A stretch of 13,550 nucleotides of DNA, taken from assembly GCA_900552085.1 (NCBI GenBank), contig URYB01000039.1:1-13550 (forward strand), in the 5' to 3' direction. Both the position numbers and the translations under genes were made by a program. Source of the DNA: an uncultured Lachnobacterium sp. (lineage in GTDB: Bacteria > Bacillota > Clostridia > Lachnospirales > Lachnospiraceae). The notes under the pieces were generated by a model, which did no database searches, had not been told where the DNA came from, and saw only the letters and a program-made list of their open reading frames with translations. Positions 1 to 7,243 of the stretch are shown here, piece after piece; position 1 is the first letter of the stretch; every line of letters begins with the position of its first letter.

Positions 1-103
1 CGAAAGAAGTAAGACCCCTTGAAGACGACGAGGTAGATAGGGCAGAGGTGGAAGTGTGGCAACACATGGAGCTGACTGTTACTAATCGGTCGAGGGCTTA
101 ATC
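1..103 (+). rRNA. 23S ribosomal RNA, 3' end (partial)
   Basis: The window opens inside the 3' end of a large-subunit rRNA gene. Recognisable conserved blocks are the GAAGACGACGAGGT stretch near 21-34, the AACACATGGAGCTGAC block at 61-76 and the terminal ACTAATCGGTCGAGGGCTTAA at about 81-101. The exact mature 3' end cannot be fixed without the 5' end that pairs with it; about 103 is my estimate. The rest of the gene lies upstream of the window. No 5S rRNA follows; the next genes are two tRNAs. Confidence 0.95.
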
Positions 104-117
104 AAATGTAGGTTATG

Positions 118-161
118 TTTACTGTATGAAGTTTTGAAAGTATAATGAAATAAAATATACT
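118..161 (+). promoter_or_regulatory. Candidate promoters between 23S rRNA and tRNA-Asn
   Basis: Two overlapping sigma-A-like promoters can be read here. One is TTTACT (118-123), a 17-base spacer, then a perfect TATAAT (141-146). The other is TTGAAA (134-139), a 16-base spacer, then TATACT (156-161), which would start RNA only a few bases before the tRNA at 173. Either could drive the tRNAs independently of the rrn operon. The tRNAs may equally be co-transcribed with the rRNA and released by processing. The boxes are seen directly; activity is inference. Confidence 0.4.
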
Positions 162-172
162 TTTTCTAATAA

Positions 173-244
173 TCCTCGATAGCTCAATGGTAGAGCACTC
201 GGCTGTTAACCGAGTTGTTGTAGGTTCGAGCCCTACTCGGGGAG
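173..244 (+). tRNA. tRNA-Asn (anticodon GTT)
   Basis: The cloverleaf folds completely. The acceptor stem TCCTCGA (173-179) pairs with TCGGGGA (237-243), with one G-U pair. The anticodon stem CTCGG/CCGAG (198-202/210-214) holds the loop CTGTTAA, giving GTT at 205-207. The T arm contains GTAGG-TTCGAGC-CCTAC. The discriminator base is G, as expected for tRNA-Asn. The CCA end is not encoded. Confidence 0.97.
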
Positions 245-248
245 TTTT

Positions 249-319
249 GGTGACTTAGCCAAGTGGTAAGGCGTGGGACTGCAACTCCCTGATCGTCGGT
301 TCAAATCCGTCAGTCACCT
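249..319 (+). tRNA. tRNA-Cys (anticodon GCA)
   Basis: The acceptor stem GGTGACT (249-255) pairs with AGTCACC (312-318), and the discriminator is U (319), the usual base for tRNA-Cys. The anticodon GCA is at 281-283 in the loop CTGCAAC. The anticodon stem has a U-U mismatch at its outer pair. The T arm contains GTTCAAATC. CCA is not encoded. It lies four bases after tRNA-Asn, so the two are probably one transcript. Confidence 0.96.
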
Positions 320-329
320 TTATGAATGA

Positions 330-357
330 GGCCAGTGATTTTCACTGGTCTTTTTTG
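330..357 (+). terminator. Rho-independent terminator of the rRNA/tRNA unit
   Basis: A nine-base-pair stem, GGCCAGTGA (330-338) with TCACTGGTC (342-350), has one G-U pair and a three-base loop and is followed at once by six T (351-356). This is a classic intrinsic terminator just after tRNA-Cys, separating the stable RNA genes from the sigma factor unit. Confidence 0.93.
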
Positions 358-408
358 TTATATAAAAAAATGCAAATCATTGCAACAAAATATAAAGTAT
401 ATGACACT

Positions 409-437
409 TATAATATGAAGACGTCATCAGAAAGGAG
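409..437 (+). promoter_or_regulatory. Possible -10 box and ribosome binding site of the sigma factor gene
   Basis: A perfect TATAAT lies at 409-414, but no good -35 box sits 16-18 bases upstream. The nearest, TTGCAA at 380-385, is 23 bases away. The gene may need an activator or another sigma factor. AGGAG at 433-437 is the only strong Shine-Dalgarno sequence and is 20 bases from the ATG, which is unusually far. A weak AGAG at 448-451 is better placed. Confidence 0.35.
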
Positions 438-457
438 AAAAAGTTATAGAGTTTAAT

Positions 458-970
458 ATGAAAGAGCGCTTATTGATTAAAAAGGCAAAAAAAGGAGATG
501 TAGAAGCGTTTGGAGAGTTATACACAACCGTATATAAAAAATTATATCGTTTTGCACTTTATACATTGAAAAATGAACAAGATGCAGAAGATGTTGTAAG
601 TGAGGCTGTGACAGATGCTTTTACAGGAATAAAAAAATTAAAAAAAGAAGAAGCATTTTCGAATTGGATGTACCAAATTGTAGCAAATAAATGCAAACGA
701 AAAATGCGAGAATATTATCATGAAGACATATTATATGAGGATATTGATATGTGGGATCATTCTAAGGAAGAACACTATGAGGTACGGAAGGCGTTCATGG
801 AGTTATCATCAGAGGAACGCATGATTATAGGATTGCATATATTCTTCGGATATAAGACAAGAGAGATAGCTTTAATTATGGAATTGAATGATAATACGGT
901 ACGTTCAAAAGAAAGCAGAGCAATGAAAAAGTTGGAAAATAAACTGAAAGGACTGAGAGAAAATGGATGA
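458..970 (+). CDS. ECF-type RNA polymerase sigma factor (sigma-70 family)
   Basis: This 170-residue protein has the two-domain build of an extracytoplasmic-function sigma factor. Region 2 spans about residues 8-85, with DAEDVVSEA near 42-50 (core-polymerase binding) and WMYQIVANKCKR near 70-81 (the -10 reading helix). Region 4 spans about 115-162, with the SSEERMIIGLHIFFGYKTREIA helix-turn-helix for -35 recognition. The domain between the two is missing, as usual in this class. Its stop overlaps the start of the next gene by 8 bases, so the two are translationally coupled. That neighbour has the architecture of an anti-sigma factor, which suggests the sigma is held inactive at the membrane until an outside signal arrives. 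The assignment as ECF-like sigma is secure; target genes and signal are unknown. The start is the only ATG that fits, although the strong Shine-Dalgarno sequence is far upstream. Confidence 0.92.
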   Translation: MKERLLIKKAKKGDVEAFGELYTTVYKKLYRFALYTLKNEQDAEDVVSEAVTDAFTGIKKLKKEEAFSNWMYQIVANKCKRKMREYYHEDILYEDIDMWDHSKEEHYEVRKAFMELSSEERMIIGLHIFFGYKTREIALIMELNDNTVRSKESRAMKKLENKLKGLRENG

Positions 971-3056
971 TATTTTAAAAGAGATAGAAAAATCTGCAGA
1001 CGATATACAAATTCCTACTTCACTTGATCCGGATAATGTGAAGAAAAAATTAGAGGAAAGAAAACTATGTGGGGAATCAAATTATAAGAAATCAGAATAC
1101 GTAAAAGTGGATGAAGAAAAGCATAAGAACAAAAAATTTAATGTAAGAAAAATTGTGGAATACGCTGCGGCAATTGCTTTGGTTATAGGAATCGGCAGTG
1201 CTGGAATTTATAATGTTATTACAAGACAAATGGGAAATGAAGCAGACAAAAATATACAAAACGATGAGATGAATGCATCCAGTCAAGTAGCATCTTGCGA
1301 GGATGCGGATAAGAATACCAGAAATGATGCCGATCAATCTCAGTTAGATTCCGCAGATTCTTACCTGGAGAAGAAAAATGATATTGGAACATATCATCTT
1401 GCAAGTAATTATGAAGAAGTTTACAAACTCGTGGATACAGACAATATATATGTTTCTTATTGTGGAAAAGATAAGGAAGGAGCTGCATCTGATGGAAGTA
1501 TGAATGAAAGTAATACTTATGTAGTAGAGGATCAGGCGGCTACAAGTGATACCACAAAAAAGGGAAGCTATTCACAAACGAATCTGCAGGTAGATGGTGT
1601 TGACGAAAGTGACTATGTAAAAACAGATGGCAGTTATATATATGTGCAAAAGGAAAATAAAATTGTTATTACAGATGTTAGAAACGAAAAGATGAATATA
1701 TCAGGAGAAATATGTCCGGATTTAGGAAAAGATGGTTATATAAAGACAATGTATGTCGATGGTGATCAATTGTTTCTTGTAGTGCAAAAATATTCTTCAG
1801 ATAAAATGGAATGCATCCTTGAAACATACGATATAGCAGATCGGAAAAATGCCAGATTAGAAGGAAGCGTAGTTGTCGAAGGATATTATACAGATTCAAG
1901 AAAAGTAGGGGCTACTGTATATTTATTTACCAATAAAGGTTTATGGTATAAAGATACAACCTATATGAAGGATAAGGAAAAAGTCATCCCGCTCGTTAAT
2001 GATAAGAAGATACCTTCTGGATGCATTTATGTGCAGGATCATGCCGACAGCGAATTTATTGCAGTTTCAGTCAATACAAAGAAGCCAACAGAGATTGTTG
2101 ATCAGATGATGATCATGAATGCCGGTGTAAATGTTTATATGGGAACAGATGCAATCTATTTGTATTCTACAGAATATAAGAAGGGAGAAACTTATACTGA
2201 TATTACCAAATTCCAATATAAAGATGGATTTATGTCTGGAGTGGCATCAAAGTCTGTAAAAGGAGAAATAACAGATGTTTTTGCAATTTCAGAATCGAAT
2301 AATATTCTTCGTGTTCTGACGACGGAATGGAATGAGCAATCCAAAAACAGATTATATATGTTGGATGATAAAATGAAAATTATAGGAAAACTGTCAGGTA
2401 TTGCAGATGGTGAAGAAATTTATGCAGCCAGATATATTGGAAATATTGCATATTTTATAACGTATCACAATACGGATCCGCTTTTTGCAGTGGATATATC
2501 AGACCCTGAGACACCAAAAGTAATAGGTGAAATTAAAATCACGGGATTTTCCGATTATCTGCATCCATATGGAACAGATAAACTTCTGGGAATTGGATAC
2601 GAAACGAATGCTGTGACAGGTGAACAGCTGGGAATTAAGCTGACAATGTTTGATATATCCAATCCGGAAAAATTGAAGGTTATCGATACACTTCACATAG
2701 ATGGAGATTATTGTAGTGCCGCAGAAAATTATAAGACTGCGCTGGTCGATAGCGAAAAGAATGTGATTGGTTTTAATGTTGAGCAATGGGAACAGGCGCA
2801 ACAGGATAATGGAAGAAGATATTATGTTTATTCCTGGAAAAACAATCATTTTGTGAAGCAATTTGATAAAAAGGTTCCTAAGATTAAGAATGACATGTAT
2901 GTGACATGTGGTGATTTGTATGTGGATAATTATGATATCCGGGGGCTTTATATAGGAGATACCTTTTATTTGAATTATCCTTCAAATAAATCTTATAAAT
3001 TGGAAAGCTATAATATGTTGAAAAATTATGATGAAATAGACCACTTACAGTTTTAA
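963..3056 (+). CDS. Membrane-anchored beta-propeller protein, probable anti-sigma factor
   Basis: This 697-residue protein starts inside the sigma factor gene. Residues 1-62 are charged and presumably cytoplasmic. A single membrane helix lies at about 66-86 (EYAAAIALVIGIGSAGIYNV), followed by a low-complexity Asp/Asn/Ser linker and a large extracellular part. The block at about 202-228, including TNLQVDGVDESDYVKTDG, is the signature of the secreted beta-propeller family (Pfam PF09826 in my recollection). Repeated units such as the ones containing LFAVDISDPETPKVIGEI and LTMFDISNPEKLKVI fit propeller blades. The N-terminus lacks the HxxxCxxC zinc motif of ZAS anti-sigma factors; only Cys36 is present. 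The 8-base overlap with the sigma gene and the single-pass topology suggest it binds the sigma inside and senses something outside; this is inference. The linker carries an imperfect duplication, ADKNxxND at about 94-101 and 115-122. A terminator follows. Confidence 0.85.
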   Translation: MDDILKEIEKSADDIQIPTSLDPDNVKKKLEERKLCGESNYKKSEYVKVDEEKHKNKKFNVRKIVEYAAAIALVIGIGSAGIYNVITRQMGNEADKNIQNDEMNASSQVASCEDADKNTRNDADQSQLDSADSYLEKKNDIGTYHLASNYEEVYKLVDTDNIYVSYCGKDKEGAASDGSMNESNTYVVEDQAATSDTTKKGSYSQTNLQVDGVDESDYVKTDGSYIYVQKENKIVITDVRNEKMNISGEICPDLGKDGYIKTMYVDGDQLFLVVQKYSSDKMECILETYDIADRKNARLEGSVVVEGYYTDSRKVGATVYLFTNKGLWYKDTTYMKDKEKVIPLVNDKKIPSGCIYVQDHADSEFIAVSVNTKKPTEIVDQMMIMNAGVNVYMGTDAIYLYSTEYKKGETYTDITKFQYKDGFMSGVASKSVKGEITDVFAISESNNILRVLTTEWNEQSKNRLYMLDDKMKIIGKLSGIADGEEIYAARYIGNIAYFITYHNTDPLFAVDISDPETPKVIGEIKITGFSDYLHPYGTDKLLGIGYETNAVTGEQLGIKLTMFDISNPEKLKVIDTLHIDGDYCSAAENYKTALVDSEKNVIGFNVEQWEQAQQDNGRRYYVYSWKNNHFVKQFDKKVPKIKNDMYVTCGDLYVDNYDIRGLYIGDTFYLNYPSNKSYKLESYNMLKNYDEIDHLQF

Positions 3057-3077
3057 CAATTAAAGTTTTATTCCATA

Positions 3078-3125
3078 GACATTATGAATCATGGACATTA
3101 TAAATGACAGGCATTATAAAATGAA
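3078..3125. repeat. Three tandem imperfect 16-base repeats
   Basis: GACATTAT at 3078 and 3094 and GGCATTAT at 3110 recur at exactly 16-base intervals, and the downstream halves (GAATCATG, AAATGACA, AAAATGAA) are partly alike. They lie between the beta-propeller gene and its terminator. No function is evident; they could be a small binding array, or chance in AT-rich DNA. Confidence 0.5.
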
Positions 3126-3150
3126 ATAGTAGTTAGCATTGAATGATTAT

Positions 3151-3204
3151 AAAATATCAGGATTTTCTGTACACAAGCAAGTATTGGAGATTCTGATATT
3201 TTTT
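3151..3204 (+). terminator. Probable terminator of the sigma/beta-propeller unit
   Basis: AAAATATCAGGA (3151-3162) pairs with TTCTGATATTTT (3191-3202), giving 12 pairs with one G-U, and the 3' arm runs into a run of six T (3199-3204). The loop is long, 28 bases, so this is less certain than the other terminators here. The stretch from 3205 to about 3350 is AT-rich and holds no gene that I can support. Confidence 0.6.
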
Positions 3205-3350
3205 ATATAGTAATAGCAAGTTTCTGATTTTGCATTTAACTGTTTTTAAAGTAAATATTTATGTTTTGCATGATATGTCTGTGTCTGTACCTTGTCGCGA
3301 ATGCACAAATTTATAAGACCTTTTTTGTGAATGATTTTGACGGAAAATGA

Positions 3351-3379
3351 TTGACTTTGAAAAAGCTGACCGATATAAT
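3351..3379 (+). promoter_or_regulatory. Sigma-A promoter of the fructose operon
   Basis: TTGACT (3351-3356) and a perfect TATAAT (3374-3379) are separated by exactly 17 bases, the best vegetative promoter in the window. The predicted start of RNA is near 3386, about 48 bases before the repressor start codon and just ahead of the TGAACG array. Related sequences ATGATTTTGAC (3331-3341) and ATGATTGAC (3347-3355) sit at and upstream of the -35 box and could be a second regulatory site. Confidence 0.85.
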
Positions 3380-3390
3380 ACAAATATAGA

Positions 3391-3416
3391 TGAACGGTTT
3401 TGAACGTTTATGAACG
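3391..3416 (+). promoter_or_regulatory. Candidate DeoR-family (FruR) operator: three TGAACG repeats
   Basis: TGAACG occurs at 3391-3396, 3401-3406 and 3411-3416, three direct copies at an exact 10-base period, close to one DNA turn. They begin a few bases after the predicted transcription start and end just before the ribosome binding site. Many DeoR-family repressors bind direct repeats, and the first gene of the operon encodes such a repressor, so autorepression by roadblock is likely. The repeats are seen directly; their role is inference. Confidence 0.65.
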
Positions 3417-3433
3417 AAAAAGGAGTGGTGTAT

Positions 3434-4180
3434 ATGCTTGCGGAGGAAAGATTTTCAAAAATATTGTCCATAATAGAAACTGAGGGCAGTGCGACGATGC
3501 AAGAACTTATGACGGCTCTTGATGCATCGGAATCCACAGTTCGAAGAGATTTGAATACGATGGATGATAATGGATTGCTGACAAAGGTACACGGAGGTGC
3601 AGTTGCAAAGAGACCTTCCATCAGTACACATGATGAAAATGTCATGAGTCGGAAAGCTTTAAATGCTGGTGAGAAAGGCGATATTGCAAAATATGCAGCA
3701 TCCTTAATTAAGCCGGAAGATTTCGTTTATCTCGATGCAGGTACGACAACGGAACGGATGATTGAACACATTCAGACAACGAAGGCGGTATTTGTTACGA
3801 ATGCAATCAGTCATGCGAAGCTTTTGTCGGAGAAAGGCTGCCGGGTATATATACTTGGTGGAGAATTTAAGTCGCAGACAGAGGCCATTGTTGGTGAGGA
3901 AGCGGTGGAAACTTTGGACAAATACAATTTTACCAAAGGATTCTGGGGAACCAATGGAATCAGTGTAAGCAAAGGTTTTTCCACACCGGAGTTGAAAGAG
4001 GCAATGGTAAAAAAGAAATCCATGGCAAACTGCAAAAAGTGTTATGTATTGGCAGATGCCAGTAAGTTTGATCAGATGTCCAGTGTAAAATTTGCGGATT
4101 TTGAGCAGGCTACCATTATTACAACGGAGTTAAAAAAACCCGCTTTGAAAAAGTATAAAAACATTGTGGAGGTAAAATAA
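3434..4180 (+). CDS. fruR: DeoR-family transcriptional repressor of the fructose operon
   Basis: This 248-residue protein matches the usual DeoR-family length. The N-terminal winged helix-turn-helix covers about residues 3-57, with MLAEERFSKIL and the recognition helix SESTVRRDL (32-40). The C-terminal sugar-phosphate sensing domain has DAGTTT at 101-106 and a GGEFKSQTEAIVG block. I chose ATG 3434 because AGGAG at 3421-3425 lies 8 bases upstream. The in-frame ATG at 3410 would overlap the TGAACG array and has no ribosome binding site. Position directly before fruK and fruA makes fructose 1-phosphate the likely inducer; this is inference from family and context. It ends immediately before fruK. 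An equally acceptable name is a DeoR/GlpR-type regulator. Confidence 0.9.
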   Translation: MLAEERFSKILSIIETEGSATMQELMTALDASESTVRRDLNTMDDNGLLTKVHGGAVAKRPSISTHDENVMSRKALNAGEKGDIAKYAASLIKPEDFVYLDAGTTTERMIEHIQTTKAVFVTNAISHAKLLSEKGCRVYILGGEFKSQTEAIVGEEAVETLDKYNFTKGFWGTNGISVSKGFSTPELKEAMVKKKSMANCKKCYVLADASKFDQMSSVKFADFEQATIITTELKKPALKKYKNIVEVK

Positions 4181-5095
4181 ATGATTTATACAGTAACATT
4201 TAATCCGTCATTGGATTATATTGTCACAGTTAATGATTTTATGACAGGAATCGTAAATAGAACAAGTAAGGAAATTATTTTTCCAGGAGGAAAAGGAATC
4301 AACGTTTCGATGGTACTGAAAAATCTCGGATGCGAGAATACAGCATTGGGATTTATGGCTGGATTCACAGGTCAGGAGATTATTCGATTGCTGGAAGAAA
4401 AAGGAATTTCTACTGATTTCATTCATGTAGCTGAGGGAACATCCCGAATCAATGTAAAGCTTCGTGCGCAGAAAGAGACAGAAATCAATGGACAGGGACC
4501 AGCAATTGCATCGGCAGATATCAAGAAATTGTACGAGAAATTAGATGGTCTGCAGGATGGAGATATCCTGGTATTGGCAGGAAGTATTCCAGATACAATG
4601 CCAGAGTCCATGTATATGGATATTATGGAGCATTTGCAGAACAAGAAACTGAACATTGTCGTAGATGCAACCAAGGATCTGCTGATGAATGTATTGGCTT
4701 ATCATCCGTTTTTAATTAAGCCAAACAATCACGAACTTGGAGAAATTTTTCACGAGACCATTACGGAAAAAGATGATGTTGTAAAGTATGCAAAGAAGCT
4801 TCAGGAAAAAGGTGCACGAAATGTACTTGTTTCCATGGCTGGAGATGGCGCAGTGCTTGTGACAGAAGATGGTCAGGAGTTTCGCAGTGAAGCACCAAAA
4901 GGAAAAGTGGTTAATTCTGTTGGAGCAGGAGATTCCATGGTGGCGGGTTTTGTATATGGATACCTGCAGAATCATAATTACGCAGATGCTTTTCGTTATG
5001 GACTTTGCACGGGAAGCGCAAGTGCTTTTTCGGAGGAACTGGCAACAAAGGCTGAAGTGGAAGCCTTAATTGATAAAAACAAAAATTTATTTTAG
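4181..5095 (+). CDS. fruK: 1-phosphofructokinase
   Basis: This cytoplasmic PfkB/ribokinase-fold kinase of 304 residues phosphorylates fructose 1-phosphate with ATP to fructose 1,6-bisphosphate, feeding glycolysis. The N-terminus TFNPSLDY (6-13) and the GGKGIN motif (36-41) are typical of the 1-phosphofructokinase/tagatose-6-phosphate kinase subgroup. The C-terminal anion-hole motif NSVGAGDS (245-252) supplies the catalytic base Asp251. The start codon follows the repressor stop with no gap, and GGAGG at 4168-4172 lies inside the end of the repressor gene, implying coupled translation. The next gene is the fructose PTS permease, which makes the substrate, so fructose 1-phosphate is far more likely than tagatose 6-phosphate. 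Confidence 0.94.
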   Translation: MIYTVTFNPSLDYIVTVNDFMTGIVNRTSKEIIFPGGKGINVSMVLKNLGCENTALGFMAGFTGQEIIRLLEEKGISTDFIHVAEGTSRINVKLRAQKETEINGQGPAIASADIKKLYEKLDGLQDGDILVLAGSIPDTMPESMYMDIMEHLQNKKLNIVVDATKDLLMNVLAYHPFLIKPNNHELGEIFHETITEKDDVVKYAKKLQEKGARNVLVSMAGDGAVLVTEDGQEFRSEAPKGKVVNSVGAGDSMVAGFVYGYLQNHNYADAFRYGLCTGSASAFSEELATKAEVEALIDKNKNLF

Positions 5096-5107
5096 GAGGG
5101 GGATTCA

Positions 5108-7150
5108 ATGAGAATCAGGGATTTATTAGCAGCAGAAAGCATTGAACTTAATGGTTCTGCAACCGACAAAAAAGACGTCCTGAACAAGATGGTCGATTTG
5201 ATGGCGAAAAGCGGAAAAATCAGTGACATTGAGACCTATCGCGCAGGTGTTTTTGCGAGAGAAGAAGAAGGAACAACCGGAATTGGTGAAGGAATTGCCA
5301 TTCCACATTGTAAGTCGGATGCAGTCAATGCACCGGGACTTGCAGCAATGGTCGTAAAAGGCGGTGTGGAATTTGATTCGTTAGACGGAGCACCGGTTCA
5401 CATTCTGTTTCTTATCGCAGCTCCAAACACAAAGGATAATGTACATCTGGATGTGCTCAGTAAGTTATCCGTATTGCTGATGGATGAGAATTTTACCAAA
5501 AATCTGATGGAAGCCAAGAGTGTGGATGAGTTCCTTGCCGTGATCGATGAGGCAGAGAACGAGAAAGATGCCAAAGAAGAGCAGCCGGTTGAGACACCGA
5601 AAGGGGTACAGATTCTTGCAGTGACCGGATGTCCGACAGGTATTGCACATACGTATATGGCAGCAGAAGCACTTGAGAAAAAAGCAGCGGAACTCGGATA
5701 TACGATCAAGGTTGAGACAAGAGGTTCCAGCGGTGCCAAGAATGTTGTGACAGATGAGGAAATTGCAAATGCAGTCGGAATTATTGTTGCAGCAGACACA
5801 AAGGTTCCAATGGATCGCTTTGATGGAAAGAAAGTCATTGAATGCAAAGTTGCAGATGGTATTAATAAGGCAGAGCAGCTGATCAATCGTGTGATGAGTG
5901 GTGATGCACCTGTTTATCATGCAACAGAAGCAAAGAGAGAAACAAAAGAAGAAAAGAGTTCCGGTGGAATCGGACATATGGCATATACCCATCTGATGAG
6001 TGGGGTATCTCACATGCTTCCGTTCGTTATCGGTGGTGGTATCATGACTGCTATTGCATTCCTGATTGATACTATTTTAGGATATGGAACATCTGGTGGT
6101 TTGTCATTTGGTTCGTGTACACCATTCTCTGCATTCTTTAAGTATTGTGGTGGTCTTGCCATGGGATTGATGGTTCCGGTACTTGCAGGTTACATCGCAT
6201 ATTCGATTGCCGATCGTCCGGGTCTTGCCGTTGGTTTTACAGGCGGTTTGCTTGCCTCGAGTGGTAATGCAGAAGTTGCTTCATTCAAATGGGCAGATGG
6301 AATGTCTGGTTTTCAGAAATTTATTGAAAATTTCGCATTCCAGGGAGCAGATGGAGGAAGTACTGTATCCGGATTCTTAGGTGGAATTTTGGCAGGTTTT
6401 CTTGCAGGATTTATTGTACTTTTGCTGAAAAAAGCATTTTCCAAGCTTCCAGCTTCACTGGATGGTATTAAACCAACATTTATTTATCCGGTACTTGGTA
6501 TTTTAATTATCAGTATATTAATGTGCTTTATTTTTAATCCGTTAATTGGATTAATTAATACAGGACTTTATACAGGATTAACTTCAATTGCAAATGCCGG
6601 TTATATTACAGTACTTGGATTGATTGTTGGAGCAATGATGGCAATTGATATGGGTGGTCCAATTAATAAAGCTGCCTATGTATTTGGAATTGGAATGCTT
6701 TCAACAGCAGCAAAGTTAATGGAAAATGGTGCGCAGATATCTGATCCGGCAGTACAGGCTTGCTATATTGCAATGGCATCTATCATGGTCGGAGGTATGG
6801 TTCCACCAATCGGTATTGCACTTGCATGCTGGTTCTTCCCAAAGAAATTTACAGCAGCTGAGCGGAGCTCAAAAATTTCTAATCTTATTATGGGAGCTTC
6901 CTTTATTACAGAAGGCGCAATTCCATTTGCAGCAGCAGATCCGTTACATGTCATTCCTTGTACACTGGTTGGTGCCGGAGTTGCCGGATTCCTATCCGCA
7001 TTGTTCGGATGTACATTGATGGCTCCACATGGTGGAATCTTCGTATTTGCAACGGTTGGAAATCCTCTGATGTATGTTATTGCATGGGCAGTTGGTTCTG
7101 TAATCACAGCATTACTGCTCGGTGTAATCAAAAAAGATGTGCAACAGTAA
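5108..7150 (+). CDS. fruA: Fructose-specific PTS enzyme IIABC
   Basis: This 680-residue membrane permease imports fructose and phosphorylates it to fructose 1-phosphate. The domain order is A-B-C. EIIA spans residues 1-150, with the phosphorylated His67 in GIAIPHCKS. A charged linker follows. EIIB spans about 167-265, with the phosphocysteine Cys175 in AVTGCPTGIAHTYMAA. A second linker at about 268-287 leads to EIIC from about residue 288 to the end, with many hydrophobic membrane segments and glycine-rich loops (FVIGGGIMTAIAF, DMGGPINKAAY, FITEGAIPFAA). AGGAGG overlaps the fruK stop and lies just ahead of the ATG, so the genes form one operon. The EIIA should receive phosphate from the HPr encoded next. 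All three active-site regions look intact. Confidence 0.95.
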   Translation: MRIRDLLAAESIELNGSATDKKDVLNKMVDLMAKSGKISDIETYRAGVFAREEEGTTGIGEGIAIPHCKSDAVNAPGLAAMVVKGGVEFDSLDGAPVHILFLIAAPNTKDNVHLDVLSKLSVLLMDENFTKNLMEAKSVDEFLAVIDEAENEKDAKEEQPVETPKGVQILAVTGCPTGIAHTYMAAEALEKKAAELGYTIKVETRGSSGAKNVVTDEEIANAVGIIVAADTKVPMDRFDGKKVIECKVADGINKAEQLINRVMSGDAPVYHATEAKRETKEEKSSGGIGHMAYTHLMSGVSHMLPFVIGGGIMTAIAFLIDTILGYGTSGGLSFGSCTPFSAFFKYCGGLAMGLMVPVLAGYIAYSIADRPGLAVGFTGGLLASSGNAEVASFKWADGMSGFQKFIENFAFQGADGGSTVSGFLGGILAGFLAGFIVLLLKKAFSKLPASLDGIKPTFIYPVLGILIISILMCFIFNPLIGLINTGLYTGLTSIANAGYITVLGLIVGAMMAIDMGGPINKAAYVFGIGMLSTAAKLMENGAQISDPAVQACYIAMASIMVGGMVPPIGIALACWFFPKKFTAAERSSKISNLIMGASFITEGAIPFAAADPLHVIPCTLVGAGVAGFLSALFGCTLMAPHGGIFVFATVGNPLMYVIAWAVGSVITALLLGVIKKDVQQ

Positions 7151-7193
7151 AAGTAATTTCGTTACTGTTCACATGATAGATGGGAACAGTAGC
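7143..7193 (+). promoter_or_regulatory. Overlapping alternative hairpins between fruA and ptsH
   Basis: Three segments can pair in two exclusive ways. AACAGTAA (7143-7150), which contains the fruA stop codon, pairs perfectly with TTACTGTT (7162-7169). The same middle segment, extended to 7161-7170, pairs with 7184-7193 in a ten-base-pair stem with one G-U pair. Neither has a T run after it, so they are not plain terminators. They may set the expression ratio of permease to HPr/EI, stabilise cleaved mRNA, or do nothing. TTCACA (7168-7173) and CATAAT (7193-7198) could be a weak internal promoter, with a long 19-base spacer. Confidence 0.5.
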
Positions 7194-7243
7194 ATAATAT
7201 AAACATAAAAACAAATTATCAAATAAGAAAAGGAGAAATTAAA

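Noticed and set aside
3358..3371. Possible CcpA cre site (TGAAAAAGCTGACC) between the -35 and -10 boxes
   Set aside because: It misses the central C of the CG core and the final A of the consensus, so it is too weak to call, although catabolite repression there would make sense.
3410..3433. Earlier in-frame ATG for the repressor
   Set aside because: It lies inside the TGAACG array, has no Shine-Dalgarno sequence and adds residues not typical of the MLAEER start of DeoR proteins; AGGAG fits ATG 3434 instead.
3259..3645. Minus-strand ORF of 128 codons across the fru promoter and fruR start
   Set aside because: It runs antisense to the promoter, operator and helix-turn-helix region of fruR, has no ribosome binding site and resembles no family; it is a shadow of the real gene.
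5398..6013. Two overlapping minus-strand ORFs of 162 and 182 codons inside fruA
   Set aside because: The opposite strand is clearly a full EIIABC with active-site motifs; these are composition-driven open frames without start signals.
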